From Chara braunii (lineage: Eukaryota; Streptophyta; Charophyceae; Charales; Characeae), in assembly GCA_003427395.1 (NCBI GenBank), contig BFEA01000576.1, forward strand, positions 135,225-199,224: a stretch of 64,000 bases of DNA. The letters are read 5' to 3'. Positions within the stretch are counted from its first letter, which is position 1; the number at the start of each line of letters is the position of its first letter. Below, one piece after another: positions 21,400-33,439 of the stretch. The position numbers and the translations under genes are program-made. The notes beneath the pieces are model-generated. The model saw only the letters and a program-made list of their open reading frames with translations. It had not been told where the DNA came from and made no database searches.

Positions 21400-23936
21400 C
21401 TATTGAGAAAACTACCCTACCGAGGGTAGGGTACATTTCTCAAGTTATGTGCCTTTCGTTTTTTTGTTTTATAAGACATCATTACACCCTGAAACGGAGG
21501 AACTCTGACAGCTGTGTTTGGCTCTCTCGCATCAAACTCTCTTCCTTCTTTGGGCAATGAATGCATCTGGCCATCCATGTTGTCCCTGTCCATTTTACGA
21601 ATGGTGACCTCCTGTCCCCTCACCATGGGAAGTATGTGATAAGCTCAGACCCGTACCGCGCGGCTTCCCGTATCCCTGAGGAAAAATCCCCCGGAAGCCC
21701 CGAGGCACGGATGCGGACAAACAGGGGTTTTTCTTTCTTTTTGCTTTTGTTTTCTTTTTGAAACGGCTTTTTCATTTTTGGTTAATAACTCCCGCGCGGG
21801 CGAATAGCGGCCGCGGTATGAAAACCAAGAAACGGTTTCGGTGGGGACTTTTTGAATTTTTGCGCGCGCGCGCCTAAGCTCCGATTTCTTCGCGCGTCTC
21901 GCACCCCCGTTTCTTGCTTTGCATCCCCGCGCCATCTTCCCTTCTTGCTGCGCGCATTTCCCCCATGCAGGACTCTTCGTCTTCCCCTCCGCCCAGCTCG
22001 ATCCTTACTCCGCGAAGTGATTGGCCGCGTAGTTGGGATGCTCGGATCAATGTGGAGAGCGGGAAACCGCGCACCACTTGAACGGACACCCCAATCACGT
22101 AGGACCATGCCATCCCGCGGGTTGAACCCTCTAACTCCCCACCTTCCTCCTGTCCTGCTCATCTACAACCTGCGCTGCCCGCACCTCGTGCTGACAACCC
22201 GCCGCCTCCCGCGCTATAAATTCGCGCAACCGTCTCCTCTCTCTCTCTTTGATCTCGGCTGCAATGCTGTGCGAGCCATGCGTGAAAGTCCGCGGCGCCG
22301 AACAGGCTCAACGAGCCCAAGGACGGGCGGAGTGACGACGTGGGGTGGACCTGCGGTAGTCTCGGGGTGAAGCAGTCGGAGGGACTGAGCAGTGGTGGGG
22401 ATTGGACGCCGGCCGCGGCAGGGCCTTGTGGCTATGGTGGTCGGTGGTCTTGGGAGGTTTGAAGGCTGCGCCTGGGGGCGGCAGTTAATTGAAATTTTTG
22501 TGTACAAGAAGGACTCGGTTTTATCTCCATTGCTGCTTTGTCTATGCCTGTCGTGTGTGTGAAGCCCCGAGTGATGGGAGCTGGTTGTGCGCATGAGTGC
22601 TGTTGAAGGTCTATGGATGATTCGATGTCATGTCAAGGGTTGTTGATTGCATGCATGTATGTGTGTATGTACTTGTCCGGGCGGGGACGGGGAAACTGAA
22701 CTGGTGGACCGTCTCCTTAGGAGTACGAGTGTGTTGATCCTGTTGTTCCCCTCCCCTCCGCGGCCTTTCCTGCGCGCACGCGCAGTCTCGGCGTAACTCA
22801 CTCTCTCTCTCGATCGCCTTCCTTTTTGAACTGATAGTCATCGCTTTTGAACTTCTCGTCCCTGTCCCGGTGATGTCAACTGCCTGTGTCCGCGCGGACC
22901 GTCGATGCTCCCGCAAGGGGAGAGAGCTTAGATTTCGTCATCTTCCCCCGACGCACCCACTTTTGAGAGAGAAGAGTTGCGTCGAGTGTTGTATGGAGTC
23001 GGTGTTGGTTCGGATGACTGGGAGCGCGGGATCTTGCCCGTGTTCATCGCGTACCTCCGATCGTCTCATCTCGCTACCGACCTTCCCCATCACAGATGAC
23101 GACTGCGTCTACTGCGATGCGGACGTACGACGCGCGCTGAGGCGGACGGAGCAAGTGTGTAGGTAAGACCCGCCTCGAGCTTGTGATATAAGGGGGAACG
23201 GGTTTGTCTTGATTGATCGTTTTGATTCCCTGACTCTAATACTGCCCTATACGGGATTAACTGTGTTGCCCTGGTCGGCCGCTCATGCCGCGTGGCGGCC
23301 GCGGCTTGATTGTCACTGGTGTCGCTAGGGGGACTCGTGTTCTTGGCGACGCTTGGTCCTGGGTTACGAGGGAGCGACACGTTTCCCCGAGCTCTCTCGT
23401 AATGTGGGGGCACTGCCCGCGCAATTTCGAATTCCGATGCCGGCGAGTCCTCCCGCCGTTTCACCCTCTCGGAAACTTCCGTGCGGACTTTGCGAGTCCG
23501 ACGCTGAGGCTTGAAGACCTCGAACCAACCACCTCTACAGCAAAGACCCGATGGTCCAGTCACTTCGTGAGGCCGATAACGAGGCCGGAAGGCTTCAAAC
23601 CCACCACCTATCCCCCAAACCCACGACAGTCGGAGTTTCTGTCTTCCGCCGCCATGGCCCTCTCCCCTTGATGCCTTTTTCCGTCCTGATGCACGACGAC
23701 AATTCGTTTTTGTTGAAACCCTTCTGATTTTATCGTTTCGGAGTGATCCGACCCCCACGGGACTTCGCGACGACAGTTCGACTCCGGGGTAACCTCTGGC
23801 ATGAAACGAGCGCCTCCCGTTCCGTCCGAGGGACTCAACCCCTACGACCAAAAATCCTCGGCCACGCCCCTCCTAGAACTCTGATCGGCGACCCAGTACG
23901 GGAAGCTGCGAGGGGGCGTGAGGTTGCGTATCACAA
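21400..23936 (+). repeat. Degraded LTR of the Ty3 family, plus strand
   Basis: The 3' end is clear: CCAAAAATCCTCGGCCAC and then GGGGGCGTGAGGTTGCGTATCACA, ending CACA as in the other LTRs. A TATAAAT box lies at 22215-22221, about 1.7 kb upstream of the end, as expected for the family. The 5' boundary is an estimate from that spacing. The LTR exon is not recognisable here. Confidence 0.5.
22215..22221 (+). promoter_or_regulatory. LTR promoter TATA box
   Basis: TATAAAT within GCGCTATAAATTCGCGC, at the position expected for the Ty3 family LTR promoter, followed by a CT-rich stretch. Confidence 0.45.
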
Positions 23937-24089
23937 GTATCCTTTTTCCACGGAGATATTCACTCCGACTGTGCCAGATGTGTTTCATTTCTCCGAGTTA
24001 CTTAATCAAAAATAAGGAGAAAAGTTGTTTCTTGCATTTGTTTTCAGTTTTTTTATTTCCTGTTTCGAATTTATTAATGTCAAAATGGT

Positions 24090-24205
24090 GTCACATGGTG
24101 GCGTTTTCTAAACTTAAACTTGGGCGGTGGGACTTCACCCCAGGTTCTCAGAGTAACCTCGGAAACAAACAAACAAAAAAAAAACAGAAAAACAAAAAGG
24201 AAACA
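24090..24205 (+). repeat. T repeat fragment with A-rich tail
   Basis: GGGCGGTGGGACTTCACCCC matches the complement of the block at 21178-21200. It is followed by CTCAGAGTAACCTCGG and an (AAAC)n/poly(A) tail. Confidence 0.5.
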
Positions 24206-24442
24206 AGGATTTCTCTCAAGAGTGGCTGAAAGAGGGCAGACAGTGACCACCAAGAACCGACTTTAAACTGCACACTGTGTGATGAGGGGTTCTGCTGGAG
24301 GGTTGGGAATGCTGACGGCGATATAGTATGAAATGGAGCTGCGGGGCATCCCTCATGCCGTGCAGCACCTTACGGTGCAAGATGTGGATGCATCTGGACT
24401 GCTGGATGAGGGTGACACAACGGTGCAGCCTAAGCAGTAAGC

Positions 24443-24943
24443 ATAAGGCTATGTTCACTCTGCAGTAAGCATAAGGTCGTCAGCTATTTAAACCCTTGTT
24501 GTATCTCTGGATGCTTTCGGCATTTTTTATCGTAGAGGCTGGTAAAGCCGTGCGGCAGGAAATGAGTATAAGTCAGTGAACGGGTTTGTACCTGAGCAGG
24601 GAACAGGCTAGGTTCACTTTGCAGAAAGCATAAAGTTTAAACGAATTAGGGAGAAGGGATTTTGTTTATTTTATTTTATTTTATGACTAAATTTCGAGCG
24701 AGGCAATCTTGCCCGACGGGCGCAAGGTGAGGGTAGATGCGCAAGTTTGCACGATTGGGTCTTGCAATCAAGTAATATTTGAAGAAGTACTGGGAAGTAA
24801 CACTTACCTCAATCCAAGTGACGTATGAGTGGAAGGGTTAAGTACCTCTACCGTGGTGGTTGATGGCGTCACGATAATAAAGCTCATATCATATTCTTCT
24901 ACATGGTGTTCATCTGAGTTCATTTTGCATGGATTAGAGCCTC
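24443..24943 (+). repeat. Left pseudo-LTR of the Penelope-like element
   Basis: Matches 30551-31064 over its whole length at above 90% by eye, starting GCATAAGGCTATGTTCAC and ending in CTGAGTTCATTTTGCA. It includes a (TTTTA)n tract near 24664-24684. The right copy has a short extra G-rich stretch near 30978-30995. Confidence 0.85.
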
Positions 24944-25019
24944 ATTTTCGACCTTGCCGTGGCTTGGGAACGAGAGTGAGGTGCCGATAGTTACTCGGTA
25001 ATTATCGCATATGTCTCAT

Positions 25020-25115
25020 TTCATTGTTCCTTTTATTGTTCCTTTTATTGTTCCTTTTATTGTTCTTTTTATTGTTCCTTTTATTGTTCCTATTTATTGT
25101 TCCTCTTATTGTTCC
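25020..25115 (+). repeat. 12 bp tandem repeat (TTTTATTGTTCC)n
   Basis: About eight slightly varying units. It lies between the left pseudo-LTR and ORF1. Confidence 0.8.
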
Positions 25116-25632
25116 TTTTTTACGTTTTGGTTCATTCTTATTGCCATTTCCAATTTTATCATTTCTTCTTCTTTCCTTATATTTAACGTTGCGCCGTGTT
25201 CACACGGTGTATATATATATCTAGTAAAGCTATTGGCATTGATGCGCGTCGTCAATTACCCGAACGGGAGTGCTCGATACGAGCATCGTTCTTTTACGGG
25301 TGTTAGACCTTGATCTTGATGCGTCATTGCGACACGAATAATTGTGTCCGATTTTTTATTCGGCCTCAGCCGGATTTACTCGGCAAATGTGTTAAATGTG
25401 TTATTGTGTCAAGTTTCTGAATTCCCATACCCTCCGTAAGTATTCTAGAGTAAATCAGGAGTACTCTGGTTGGCGCACGAGCATGATTACGCTCGCACAC
25501 CAGGCGTCGTAACATCGTCACGATCAGCACGGTGCCAGCTCGGCGGAGGTGCGATCGCGCAACATATCGGGTCCGCGGCCAAGTGGAGTTTCTTCAGTGG
25601 CGGAGCTGATGGCACTCTGTTAGAGCGCTGGT
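25116..25632 (+). other. Leader of the Penelope-like element
   Basis: Non-coding stretch of about 500 bp between the tandem repeat and ORF1; it probably carries promoter and leader sequence, but no site is recognisable. Confidence 0.35.
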
Positions 25633-27201
25633 ATGCTGTTGTGTATAAACAAGAGTAACATCGGGACCGGTGGAGGTGACGTGAACAAGTGGACAATTGG
25701 AGTTGGGATCGGTGTCGGGGCGATCTGCTTACTTACAGTTGTGCGTATGTACGGGAGAGGGCGGGGGAAGAAATCGGCGGGAAGACGCGGACGCTCGTCT
25801 AACTGCGGAAGATATTGGATGGAAGGTGGAAATGGGTTCGGACAAAACCCTCAGAGGGCAAGCAATGGGAAGTTTGCGAATAACAACGGTACTGCCGCAG
25901 ACCCAACTTCCAATCCACCCCTTCCTGGGATCTTCCCACAACAGCAGTTTAGCGCAGCACCGGTAGCACCTCCGGGTGTGACGTTGCAGCCAGGTGTGAC
26001 GATGCCAAGTAACCTCATGCAGTATCAAGCCCCCCTGCAGGGGCAATGGGGGGTACAGCCATGGCTACCCGCGGCTCAGTGGCCGAGGAATCAACAGTGG
26101 ACTATGTTGAATCCACCAAGTCGGCGGGCTAATGGACAGCAACAGCCATTTCAGCAGCAAGGTGCAGGGCATGGTAATCATGGACATGGAGCTGCTGGAG
26201 GCGGGGGAAAAGGACCAGCAGCAAATGCCTTCCCTGGTCCGGGGAACCGGGCATATTTCACTAAGGAATATATGGATATCATGGAGGAGATCAAGACGGA
26301 TAAGTTGTTGGATGAAGCAAAGAAGAAAGTTGCTACATCTAGAAGAAGTGGTGTGAAGATCGTGGAGATTCCGGCTGAGAGCAGCCGTGGTGAGAACTGT
26401 GTAAACACTATGATTGAGAAGAGCGATAAGACTGACGAAATGAAGGCGTGGGTTACGGCTACTTTGGGAGACTCGCTTAAACTCATTACGGAGAAACTGG
26501 AAGAAGTGGATAAGAAGGCTAAGATTACTAGCAAGGAGAAGGAAGAATTCGGACGGCTTTGCGTTATCAGTGCTGCAGCCGAGAAAAAGAGAATGGACTC
26601 GTCGAGCAGCGAGAAACGGAAGAGAAGTAGGGAACGCACTCCTGCAGTATGTTCCCCAACGACGAATCCCGTGAAGACCCGATCACGTGGAAGCGAGAAA
26701 CAAAAGTCGAGGACAAAGAGGATAGATATTTCCTCTGACGAAGAAGGCGCTACCGGAGTGAAGCAGAACTTGCATGCTAAGATGGAAGGAAGCAGCAAGC
26801 TGACCGACATCAAGCTCATGCTGGCCTCACTACTGAACGGAATCGGCGATATCAAAGGGAAAAGGAAAGTTATCTTACCTAGAGTCAAAACAGAACCCGA
26901 ACCTATTAAAACCCCGGCGGTAGAGACCAGGGACACTGAAGATGCCGAAGACGTGAACGTGGTGCAGAACAAGGAATGTACTGAAGACGAAGAATAGATT
27001 GATGAAGGGGGTCTGGCCGCGTATATGAAGATCAGGCACGAATTTTATAACTCGTTGCACTATACACGCGTCATGGAACTTTGCAAACAGAAATCTATAC
27101 TATATTTCCGCAAGGATATGGGTGCTTGGGAGCTGGTCCGGTTGGATCTTCAGGACTATGCCGACCAGCTGAACGTCGACCCCTCATCTGTGGTCGCCTA
27201 A
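25633..27201 (+). CDS. ORF1 of the Penelope-like element, one in-frame TAG
   Basis: The frame starts at ATG 25633 and reads 454 codons to a TAG (26995-26997); the same frame then stays open for another 67 codons to a TAA at 27199. Residues about 21-42 form a Gly-rich hydrophobic segment followed by a basic cluster (RGRGKK), which could be a membrane anchor. A Gln/Pro/Gly-rich region follows, then Lys/Glu-rich likely helices (about residues 205-310), a Ser/Arg-rich basic part (KRKRSRERT), a VKTEPE motif of the kind seen at SUMO sites, and an acidic end. The part after the TAG (EFYNSLHYTR, SILYFRKDMGAWELVRL) looks like a folded domain. Function unknown; a gag-like or nucleic-acid-binding role is a guess. 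Confidence 0.6.
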
Positions 27202-27230
27202 CACTCCAAGAAGAACGAGTCACAAAGTGA

Positions 27231-30103
27231 AGACTGCGGGAACACAGGCTCAGGCAGCAACGATGTAAAGGGAAACTAACTGGAGGGCGCCTCCGATCAC
27301 TTCGTCGGGCCACTGAGCGTATCCGTAAGGCCAAGCAGCAAGTTGATAAGGAGACACATAGTCTCCTAGAGCGTATTCTCATTCTCATCGTCCTCCTAGC
27401 AAGTATTAGAGACGATATTGCATGGGGCAGAACCTACGTTCGTCACTGGGTGAATCTGGGTGCTAAGAGATGGAACCAGTTGCTGAATGGTAGCAGCTGC
27501 GTGTACGTGCTGATGTCGTTAAGTCATAAAGCGGTCTATGTCAGTAGAACCATCCGCACCATGAAAGAATGATGGTCTGAGCATCGAAGGGCGGTGGCTG
27601 GGAATAGTCAACACAAAGTGCATGTATGGATTCAAAAAGTTGGCATCGAGCACTACGTACCTATTCCAATCTGTTTTGGTAATGAAGTGGTCATCGAGGG
27701 CCTAGAACGCACAATTATTAAGGATAATAACCCAGGACTGAATATAGTGGGAAATACTGTCGGAATGAGTAAGTGTCGGACGCGTGGGAGACATGAGAAA
27801 AAAAAGGGAGTAATTGTGAATCGCCCGTTTGAAGCTCTGTTTTTTAACTGTGTGGAAACGCAGGTTGTGCAGGAACCAGATCTCCTACGTATTTTGAAGT
27901 AGCTTGCTAAAATAAAAAAGAAGAACCCAGTGGTAATTAATAATAATTCAGGGGGACGTTGGTTGAAGTCTTGGTGCCTGATCGTTTTGCTGTTCGGGTA
28001 TAGCAAAATCGAAATCGATAAGAGAAAGTACTTGTTGAAAGATGCTAAATCTGCTATCGAACAGGGTGGGGAGTGACGTGTGGTACAATTGTTCAGAACA
28101 GTAACAAGAACTGAGCAGAAGAAAGAAGAACTTATTGCACTCCTGAGGGCGCCTTGGAAGCGCAAAGACCAGTGGAAATGCGATCTTAAAGAACTGGTGG
28201 ATTTAAACAGGGCTGTTAAGACAGTAAATCAAAAGCAAGGGCGACAAATAATTTGGGGTGTCCTAACCACTGTTATGAAAAAGAAGTTCGGAGTAAACCC
28301 TCGGCGTAACATAACAGTGAAGATACAGTTCTGCACAACAATTAATAAAGCTAAAGTGGAGAATGAAGTAAAGAGTTGGATTAAGGGAAACGTCAAACCA
28401 GTGGCTCGTGCTAACCTTTATGCAAAACAGACAAAAACTGTTTGGCTGAAAGCCAAGACGGTTGGCCACCTGTTGCATAATCATAAGTCCTTTGCACAAT
28501 GTAGCACATTCGAGTGCTGTTGTGCTGACTTTGACATGCCCAGAATAAATGGACATGTCTCGGTTAAAGTTCGTATCATTGCAGCGATTGATCCCTTTGT
28601 TTACAACTCCAAAAATGTGTCATTTCTTGGAAACATGGATACTCGTGCTATAATCAACAATGCATGTAATGAGGCTCTGGCCTGTTTGGGTAACACTGTT
28701 GAGGCAAATCTGGATTTTCGTATCAATCTGAGCAAGGTGCTAAAAAAGGGAGAAAGACAGGAAGCAGGCTGCGTACTCAGCGAGTATGTAAAAGGCCTAA
28801 AGCAAGCTCTCTCAGGGCTGGTTATGTCTCCGCTTGACCGAAATCAAACGGAAACCTGGATTGAATGCCCAAAGATCTTCGAAGAAGGATTGAAGAAGAT
28901 GTTTTTGGAGAACGATAATTATGTGGCAGTTGCTGATGCAAAGGACCAAGTTCTCAATAAAAAGAGAAATGAATATAAGAATGCTGGATTAAATCAGATT
29001 GCTACGTGGGACAGGAAAGGCGATCTCCAGCATGTGTATATTATGCCAAAAGAAAAAGACAAAAGGAGAAGGCGACCGATCGTACCATCGTATAAGAGTC
29101 AGTTCAGATCGGCCTCAGGGGTGTTGTCGCTGATCCTCAACGAACTGATTAAAAGAACTGAAGTTCCACATTTTAATCTGAGAACATTGACAGACTTAAA
29201 AGGAGAAATTGAAGGACTAAACCAACTAAGCCTTGGTGTTATAGCTTGAACCTATGATATCAAGGAAATGTTTACGGAACTTCCACACCCAGAAATCAGT
29301 CGGGCAGTGGAATGGATAGCCGAACAATTTTCGGCAAAATGGATAAGAATTAACATGAGGAAACACTTGGTGAAGTTTGGAAAAGCACGGGGTGAGGTTG
29401 GTTGGAAATCAGTGCGTCTAAGCAAACTAAGCACATTGACAAAATTTCAGCTTGAAAACACGGTGTTCCTAGTGGCAGATAAAACACTCAAACAGAAAAA
29501 AGGTTTGCCAATGGGGGGAAGGGCTAGCCCACCGCTCGCGTGTGTCATGTGCATGTACGCGGAGTTTCAGTTTGTACAGTCCTTAGGACCCGACGCAAAA
29601 TGGATTTCCGACAAAAGATACATTGACGACCTCCTTATCGTATCCTTTTTTCAAAAGGACGAGCTTGACGGAAGGGAACGTGCCAAACTGCGACTCAACA
29701 GAATTGCAACATGCTACCCGACTGGTCTGGTACTGGAACGATCCGATCTGGGAAATGGTGTCCTGGACTTTTTGGAGACACGGTTGGTTATCGTCGAGAC
29801 ACAAGGGAGAATTCAATCTGGAAAGATGGGGATTTGCAGTTTCGAACCTATAAAGATTTCCAGTCGTTCGGTCCAAAGAAGGCTAAATACGCCACCGTGG
29901 CCAACACAATCCTCAGAATAACGCAGAATTGCAACGATAGGGGTATGGTATGTTGGGGGACGTTGTCGTTGGCAGAAGAACTTCAAAAATTGAAGTACCC
30001 GGGAAAAGTGCTGAAAGCAGGGGTAAGATGGATTCAGAGGAGGGAAGATCCTGTTTTTTGGGGTAAGATGTTGAGCCTTCTGGATACGTTTGAAATGACG
30101 TGA
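27231..30103 (+). pseudogene. GIY-YIG endonuclease-reverse transcriptase (Penelope-like)
   Basis: One frame runs from 27231 with stops at 27570 (TGA), 27900 (TAG), 28074 (TGA) and 29247 (TGA). The nuclease shows CVYVLM, then VYVSRT (the GIY and YIG halves), WSEHRRAV, and the glutamate helix LERTIIKDNNPGLN. A linker contains FECCCADFD, consistent with the CxC motif of permuted elements. The RT includes KEKDKRRRRPIVPSYKS, TYDIKEMFTELPHP, the QKKGLPMGGRASPPLACVM block and the catalytic YIDDLL (near 29620). A frameshift near 29845 moves the C-terminal thumb region (RITQNCNDRG, VKAGVRW-like) to another frame, ending at 30103. A hydrophobic stretch (ILILIVLL) lies before the nuclease. No in-frame ATG marks a clear start. 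It would nick target DNA and prime reverse transcription there. Confidence 0.85.
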
Positions 30104-30216
30104 AGGATGCCCTGCTTTGATCACAAGAGAAGACAGGGCCGATGAAATCGGCGTCCGGTGAACAGGATATCATCGCCCGAGACAGGTATCAGACTAAATT
30201 GTTCGCACTCCGAGGC

Positions 30217-30660
30217 GGTCGTCAACTACTTTGGCCCTTTGTACTTCTGGAGGTTTTGGCATTTTTTGTCGTAGAGGCGGTGGTAAAGTTGTGCGGCGGA
30301 ATCATGAAAGCCAGGGAATAGGCCAATGAAATCGGCGCCGAATGAACAGGATATCACCGTCCGGGACAGATATCGGACTGCAGTGTCCGCACTCTGTTTG
30401 CGGTCGTCAGCTGTTTTGACCCTTGTTGTATCTCTGGATGCTTTTGGCTTTTTTTACCATAGAGGCTAGTAAAGCCGCGCGGCGGGAAAATGAGTGAAAG
30501 TTAGTGAACGGGTTTGTACCTGAGCAGGAAACAGGCTATGTTCACTCTGCAAAAAAGCATAAGGCTATGTTCACTCTGCAGTAAGCATAAGGTCGTCAGC
30601 TATTTTGACCCTTGTTGTATCTCTGGATGCTTTCGGCATTTTTTATCGTAGAGGTTGGTA
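30217..30660 (+). repeat. Tandem block upstream of the right pseudo-LTR
   Basis: Three related blocks start near 30217, 30398 and 30590, each with GGTCGTCA, GCTATTTTGACCC-like text, CTTTCGGCATTTTT and GTAGAGGCTGGTAAAGCC. The first two are preceded by copies of TGAACAGGATATCA (30160 and 30340). Such tandem pseudo-LTR pieces are typical of Penelope-like elements. Confidence 0.7.
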
Positions 30661-31064
30661 AAGCCGCGCGGCGGGAAATGAGTATAAGTCAGTGAACGGG
30701 TCTGTACCTGAGCAGGGAACAGGCTAGGTTCACTCTGCAGAAAACATAAGGTTTAAACGAATTAGGGAGAAGGGATTTTGTTTATTTTATTTTATTTTAT
30801 GACTAAATTTCGAGCGAGGCAATCTTGCTCGACGAGCGCAAGGTGAGGGTAGATGCGCAAGTTCGCACGATTGGGTCTTGCAATCAAGTAGTATTTAAAG
30901 AAGTACTAGGAAGTAACACTTACCTCAATCTGAGTGACTTATGACTGGAAGTGTTGAGTACCTCTTCCGTGGTGGAGGGTTTTGGCGGAGGGGAAGTTGA
31001 TGGCGTCACGTAATAAAGCTCATATCATCTTCTTCTACATGGTGTTCATCTGAGTTCATTTTGC
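30551..31064 (+). repeat. Right pseudo-LTR of the Penelope-like element
   Basis: Direct copy of 24443-24943; see the left copy. Similarity ends at TTCATTTTGCA. Confidence 0.85.
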
Positions 31065-31070
31065 ACAGCG

Positions 31071-31442
31071 GTGCAATTGTGCCTTTGTATAAGCAGCAGT
31101 TGGAGGAAGTGCACGCTGCTGATTCAAGAGTGGGACAACATGCCATTGGAGGTCTTGTTCGACATAGAGGAGACTTTTGTTGGATGGGAGGAGGAGCTCA
31201 ATACCAACAACTCCCTCCAACAACGGGATGAGACTGACGAGGTGGAGGCCGACCAACATGAGTGTGCTGGACTGCTCAAGGACGTCAGAGGAATCATTGC
31301 AGGGCTTTGTGCGGTGGTGGATGGGAGTTGTTTGTCTGACAAGGAGTTGGCGGCTACCTTGTCTACTGTGGTTCCTTCTTCGCATGAACGACATGATGAG
31401 GTGGGGCCTCTCTGTTGTTGTCTCATCTCATTTTGTTCGTGA
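31071..31442 (+). CDS. Possible short ORF, unknown
   Basis: A 123-codon open frame just downstream of the right pseudo-LTR. The middle is acidic and helix-prone (GWEEELNTNN, DEVEADQHECAGLLKDV). No homologue in the window and no motif I recognise; the opposite strand is open too. It may be chance. Confidence 0.15.
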   Translation: MQLCLCISSSWRKCTLLIQEWDNMPLEVLFDIEETFVGWEEELNTNNSLQQRDETDEVEADQHECAGLLKDVRGIIAGLCAVVDGSCLSDKELAATLSTVVPSSHERHDEVGPLCCCLISFCS

Positions 31443-31595
31443 GCCATTTATCCTAAGAATCATCAGGCGCCCTTGAAGAAGGGTGAGAGAAGCTCTTTCA
31501 GTGCTGCTCCGTCAATCCCCTAGGACAAACCAGGGCAATCAATGCTGGCAGTTTTTCTCACACTCTTTCATTGTTGGTCTGTCCTTTTTTTTTCG

Positions 31596-31670
31596 GACCC
31601 GATTTCTAGCAGGTGCTGCTCCCCACCAATAGGCTGGAGCCAACCGCAGGGTTTGCTAGGGGTGTCTGTT
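31596..31670 (+). repeat. S repeat copy
   Basis: Carries the CGGACCCGATTTCTAGCAGG hairpin remnant, the CTCCCCACCAATAGG block and part of the 3' arm. Confidence 0.6.
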
Positions 31671-31918
31671 TTTCTTTCTTTTGGTGGGGCGGGGGGTGGG
31701 GAGGGGGGGAACTACCCTGGGGTCACAAAAAAGAGTTATAATTGTGCTATGGGCCAAGATACAGTTTCAAATTGCAGCGTGGACAATCTATACAACCCAA
31801 CTTTCTGGCCAGGTAGGGTGCCCGAAGTGCAATTGCAAACTGTATCTTGCCTCATTGTGCAATTCTAACTTGTTTTTGTGACTCTACTGAAGACAGAACA
31901 ACCCGAGCTAGTGTTTGG

Positions 31919-32012
31919 GGGGCTGATAGGAGCAGGCACCACTAGCACTGTCGGGAGGCTCCATCTATTGGCGGGGATCAGCACCTGCTGGAAAACGGGC
32001 CCATCGTCCCGG
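31919..32012 (-). repeat. S repeat copy
   Basis: Complement of S: GGCTCCATCTATTGG, then CAGCACCTGCTGGAAA and GGGCCC. Confidence 0.65.
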
Positions 32013-33435
32013 AACAATGGGCATTAGAGTTATCTGCTTGGACACATGAGCAACTTTATTGCAGTAAGCTACATGGCCCTCATACAAGGATGGAGATTAG
32101 ACAGGTAGAACTGCACAGCAACCCTAAGGTGACTGCCTACATGACGACACAAGGTAAGTTATAGTATCACAAGTCCCGTTTGTGTTGTGAGGAACAGTGG
32201 GAGGATATCTTAAGTACTAGACAGTAGGGGTGTTTACACAAAACCTCTTCACCATGGGGAGAAGAGGAGCCATGTGGGCCATTTGGTTGAGGAGACGCAC
32301 CTATGAAGTGGAGGGAGCTCGCTTAGATGGGCCCAAATTCACTGAAATTATTAAATTATATGTCCAAACAGAAATTACAACCAAATAGGAACAGACGAAA
32401 GAAAAAATACAACACTTGTCTTCACGACATGAAATCCACAAACATATGCAAAAATTCAGTACATGCTGGCTTGGAGGAAACGAGGGGGGGGGGCAGCGCT
32501 CCCGGGAGCTCTGCGCCCCACCTGGGCCGAAGCAATGGAGAGCAGATGCGCGTCGGGGTGGAAGCCATGAAGCGATTAGCGTGTTCACCACAGCTTAACG
32601 GAGGGCGTGGCGCGGGACTTCCGTTGAGGCGAGGCAGGAGGGGCGTGTGGTTGGCAGGGGGTGGTGGACGCCGTGTCGGGGAAGGCGGCAGAAAGATTGG
32701 TGTGACGATGCATGGTGGGGAGGATGTTGGGTAGGGTGTGATGAGTAATGGAGGGTAGGATGCCACGTGGCATGAGTGGATTGTTGAGATTATAGTGAAA
32801 AGAAGAGAAAGCACGTATATCGAAGAGAATGAGGGCTATGAGTGCCCTGGGTTTTCTCTTCTCCTACGTCAGCCGCTATTTCTTTATCTCTTGTTTAATC
32901 TGATCTGGCTGTTTGAGGATCGTTGTACATGGATTGAACTCTCTGTGAGGCCGCGTTGACGGGCTTGACGTTGTTACTCACAATACATTCGCCTTCAAGA
33001 AGTTTTAGGGAGGCGGCGGTGTCCTATTAATCTCTTCTGGCCAGCGCCCTTCGCCAGGGGCTGCACCGATACTGGCTATGGGGAGGAGAAGGCACTTCTC
33101 TCGCAGGAAGAGGCAGGGGATGAGTTTGGTCGGGATAGCGGTCTGGCAGTTGGATCAGGGGATAGCGGGATTGGAGCGTTTCGTGATGATCGTCAGGGTT
33201 GGGTGACTTCACACAGATCAAGGTGACTTCACAAGGCGATGGGAGCTCGGTGTGCAGCAGCTTGTCGATGTCGTCATTCAAAGTATTGCTCTAAATCTTC
33301 ATAGTGGATCTGATAGGTAGTTCCATCCTTATTTTATGTACCTGGTAGGCATCTGACTTCCAGTTCTGTATGCTCAAAATTATGAATCCACTCATCATCA
33401 CATCTGTCTTGAAATATTTTTGATTCTGTTATAAA
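32013..33435. other. No gene seen
   Basis: Purine-rich, G-rich stretches (about 32480-32720) give spurious Pro-rich frames on the minus strand. No motif or repeat match noticed. Confidence 0.4.
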
Positions 33436-33439
33436 ACTA

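Larger units (their letters stand above)
24443..31064 (+). mobile_element. Penelope-like element, permuted (N-terminal GIY-YIG) type
   Basis: Direct repeats of about 500 bp (24443-24943 and 30551-31064) flank a unit encoding an ORF1 of unknown function, then a GIY-YIG domain upstream of a Penelope-type RT in one frame. Canonical EN+ Penelope elements have the GIY-YIG at the C-terminus; the N-terminal order and pseudo-LTRs match the Chlamys/Naiad clade described from green algae, spike mosses and invertebrates. No CCHH finger was seen next to the nuclease, which favours Chlamys. The copy carries four in-frame stops and a frameshift in ORF2. Confidence 0.82.

Noticed and set aside
23090-23851. 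253-codon minus-strand ORF as a gene
   Set aside because: It lies antisense within a degraded LTR, is Arg-rich and lacks any motif.
26178-26972. 264-codon ORF on the minus strand
   Set aside because: It is the antisense shadow of ORF1 of the Penelope-like element; its Ser/Phe/Leu composition mirrors Lys/Glu/Arg codons.
27570-29249. The three TGA codons as selenocysteine, known in some Naiad elements
   Set aside because: They stand where Arg or Trp is expected, one TAG is also present, and no SECIS-like structure was noticed. Decay is simpler.
30217-30760. Hammerhead ribozyme in the pseudo-LTRs, as in canonical Penelope-like elements
   Set aside because: No CUGANGA followed by GAAA in the right arrangement was found. 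Absence agrees with the permuted clade, but a descriptor search would be decisive.
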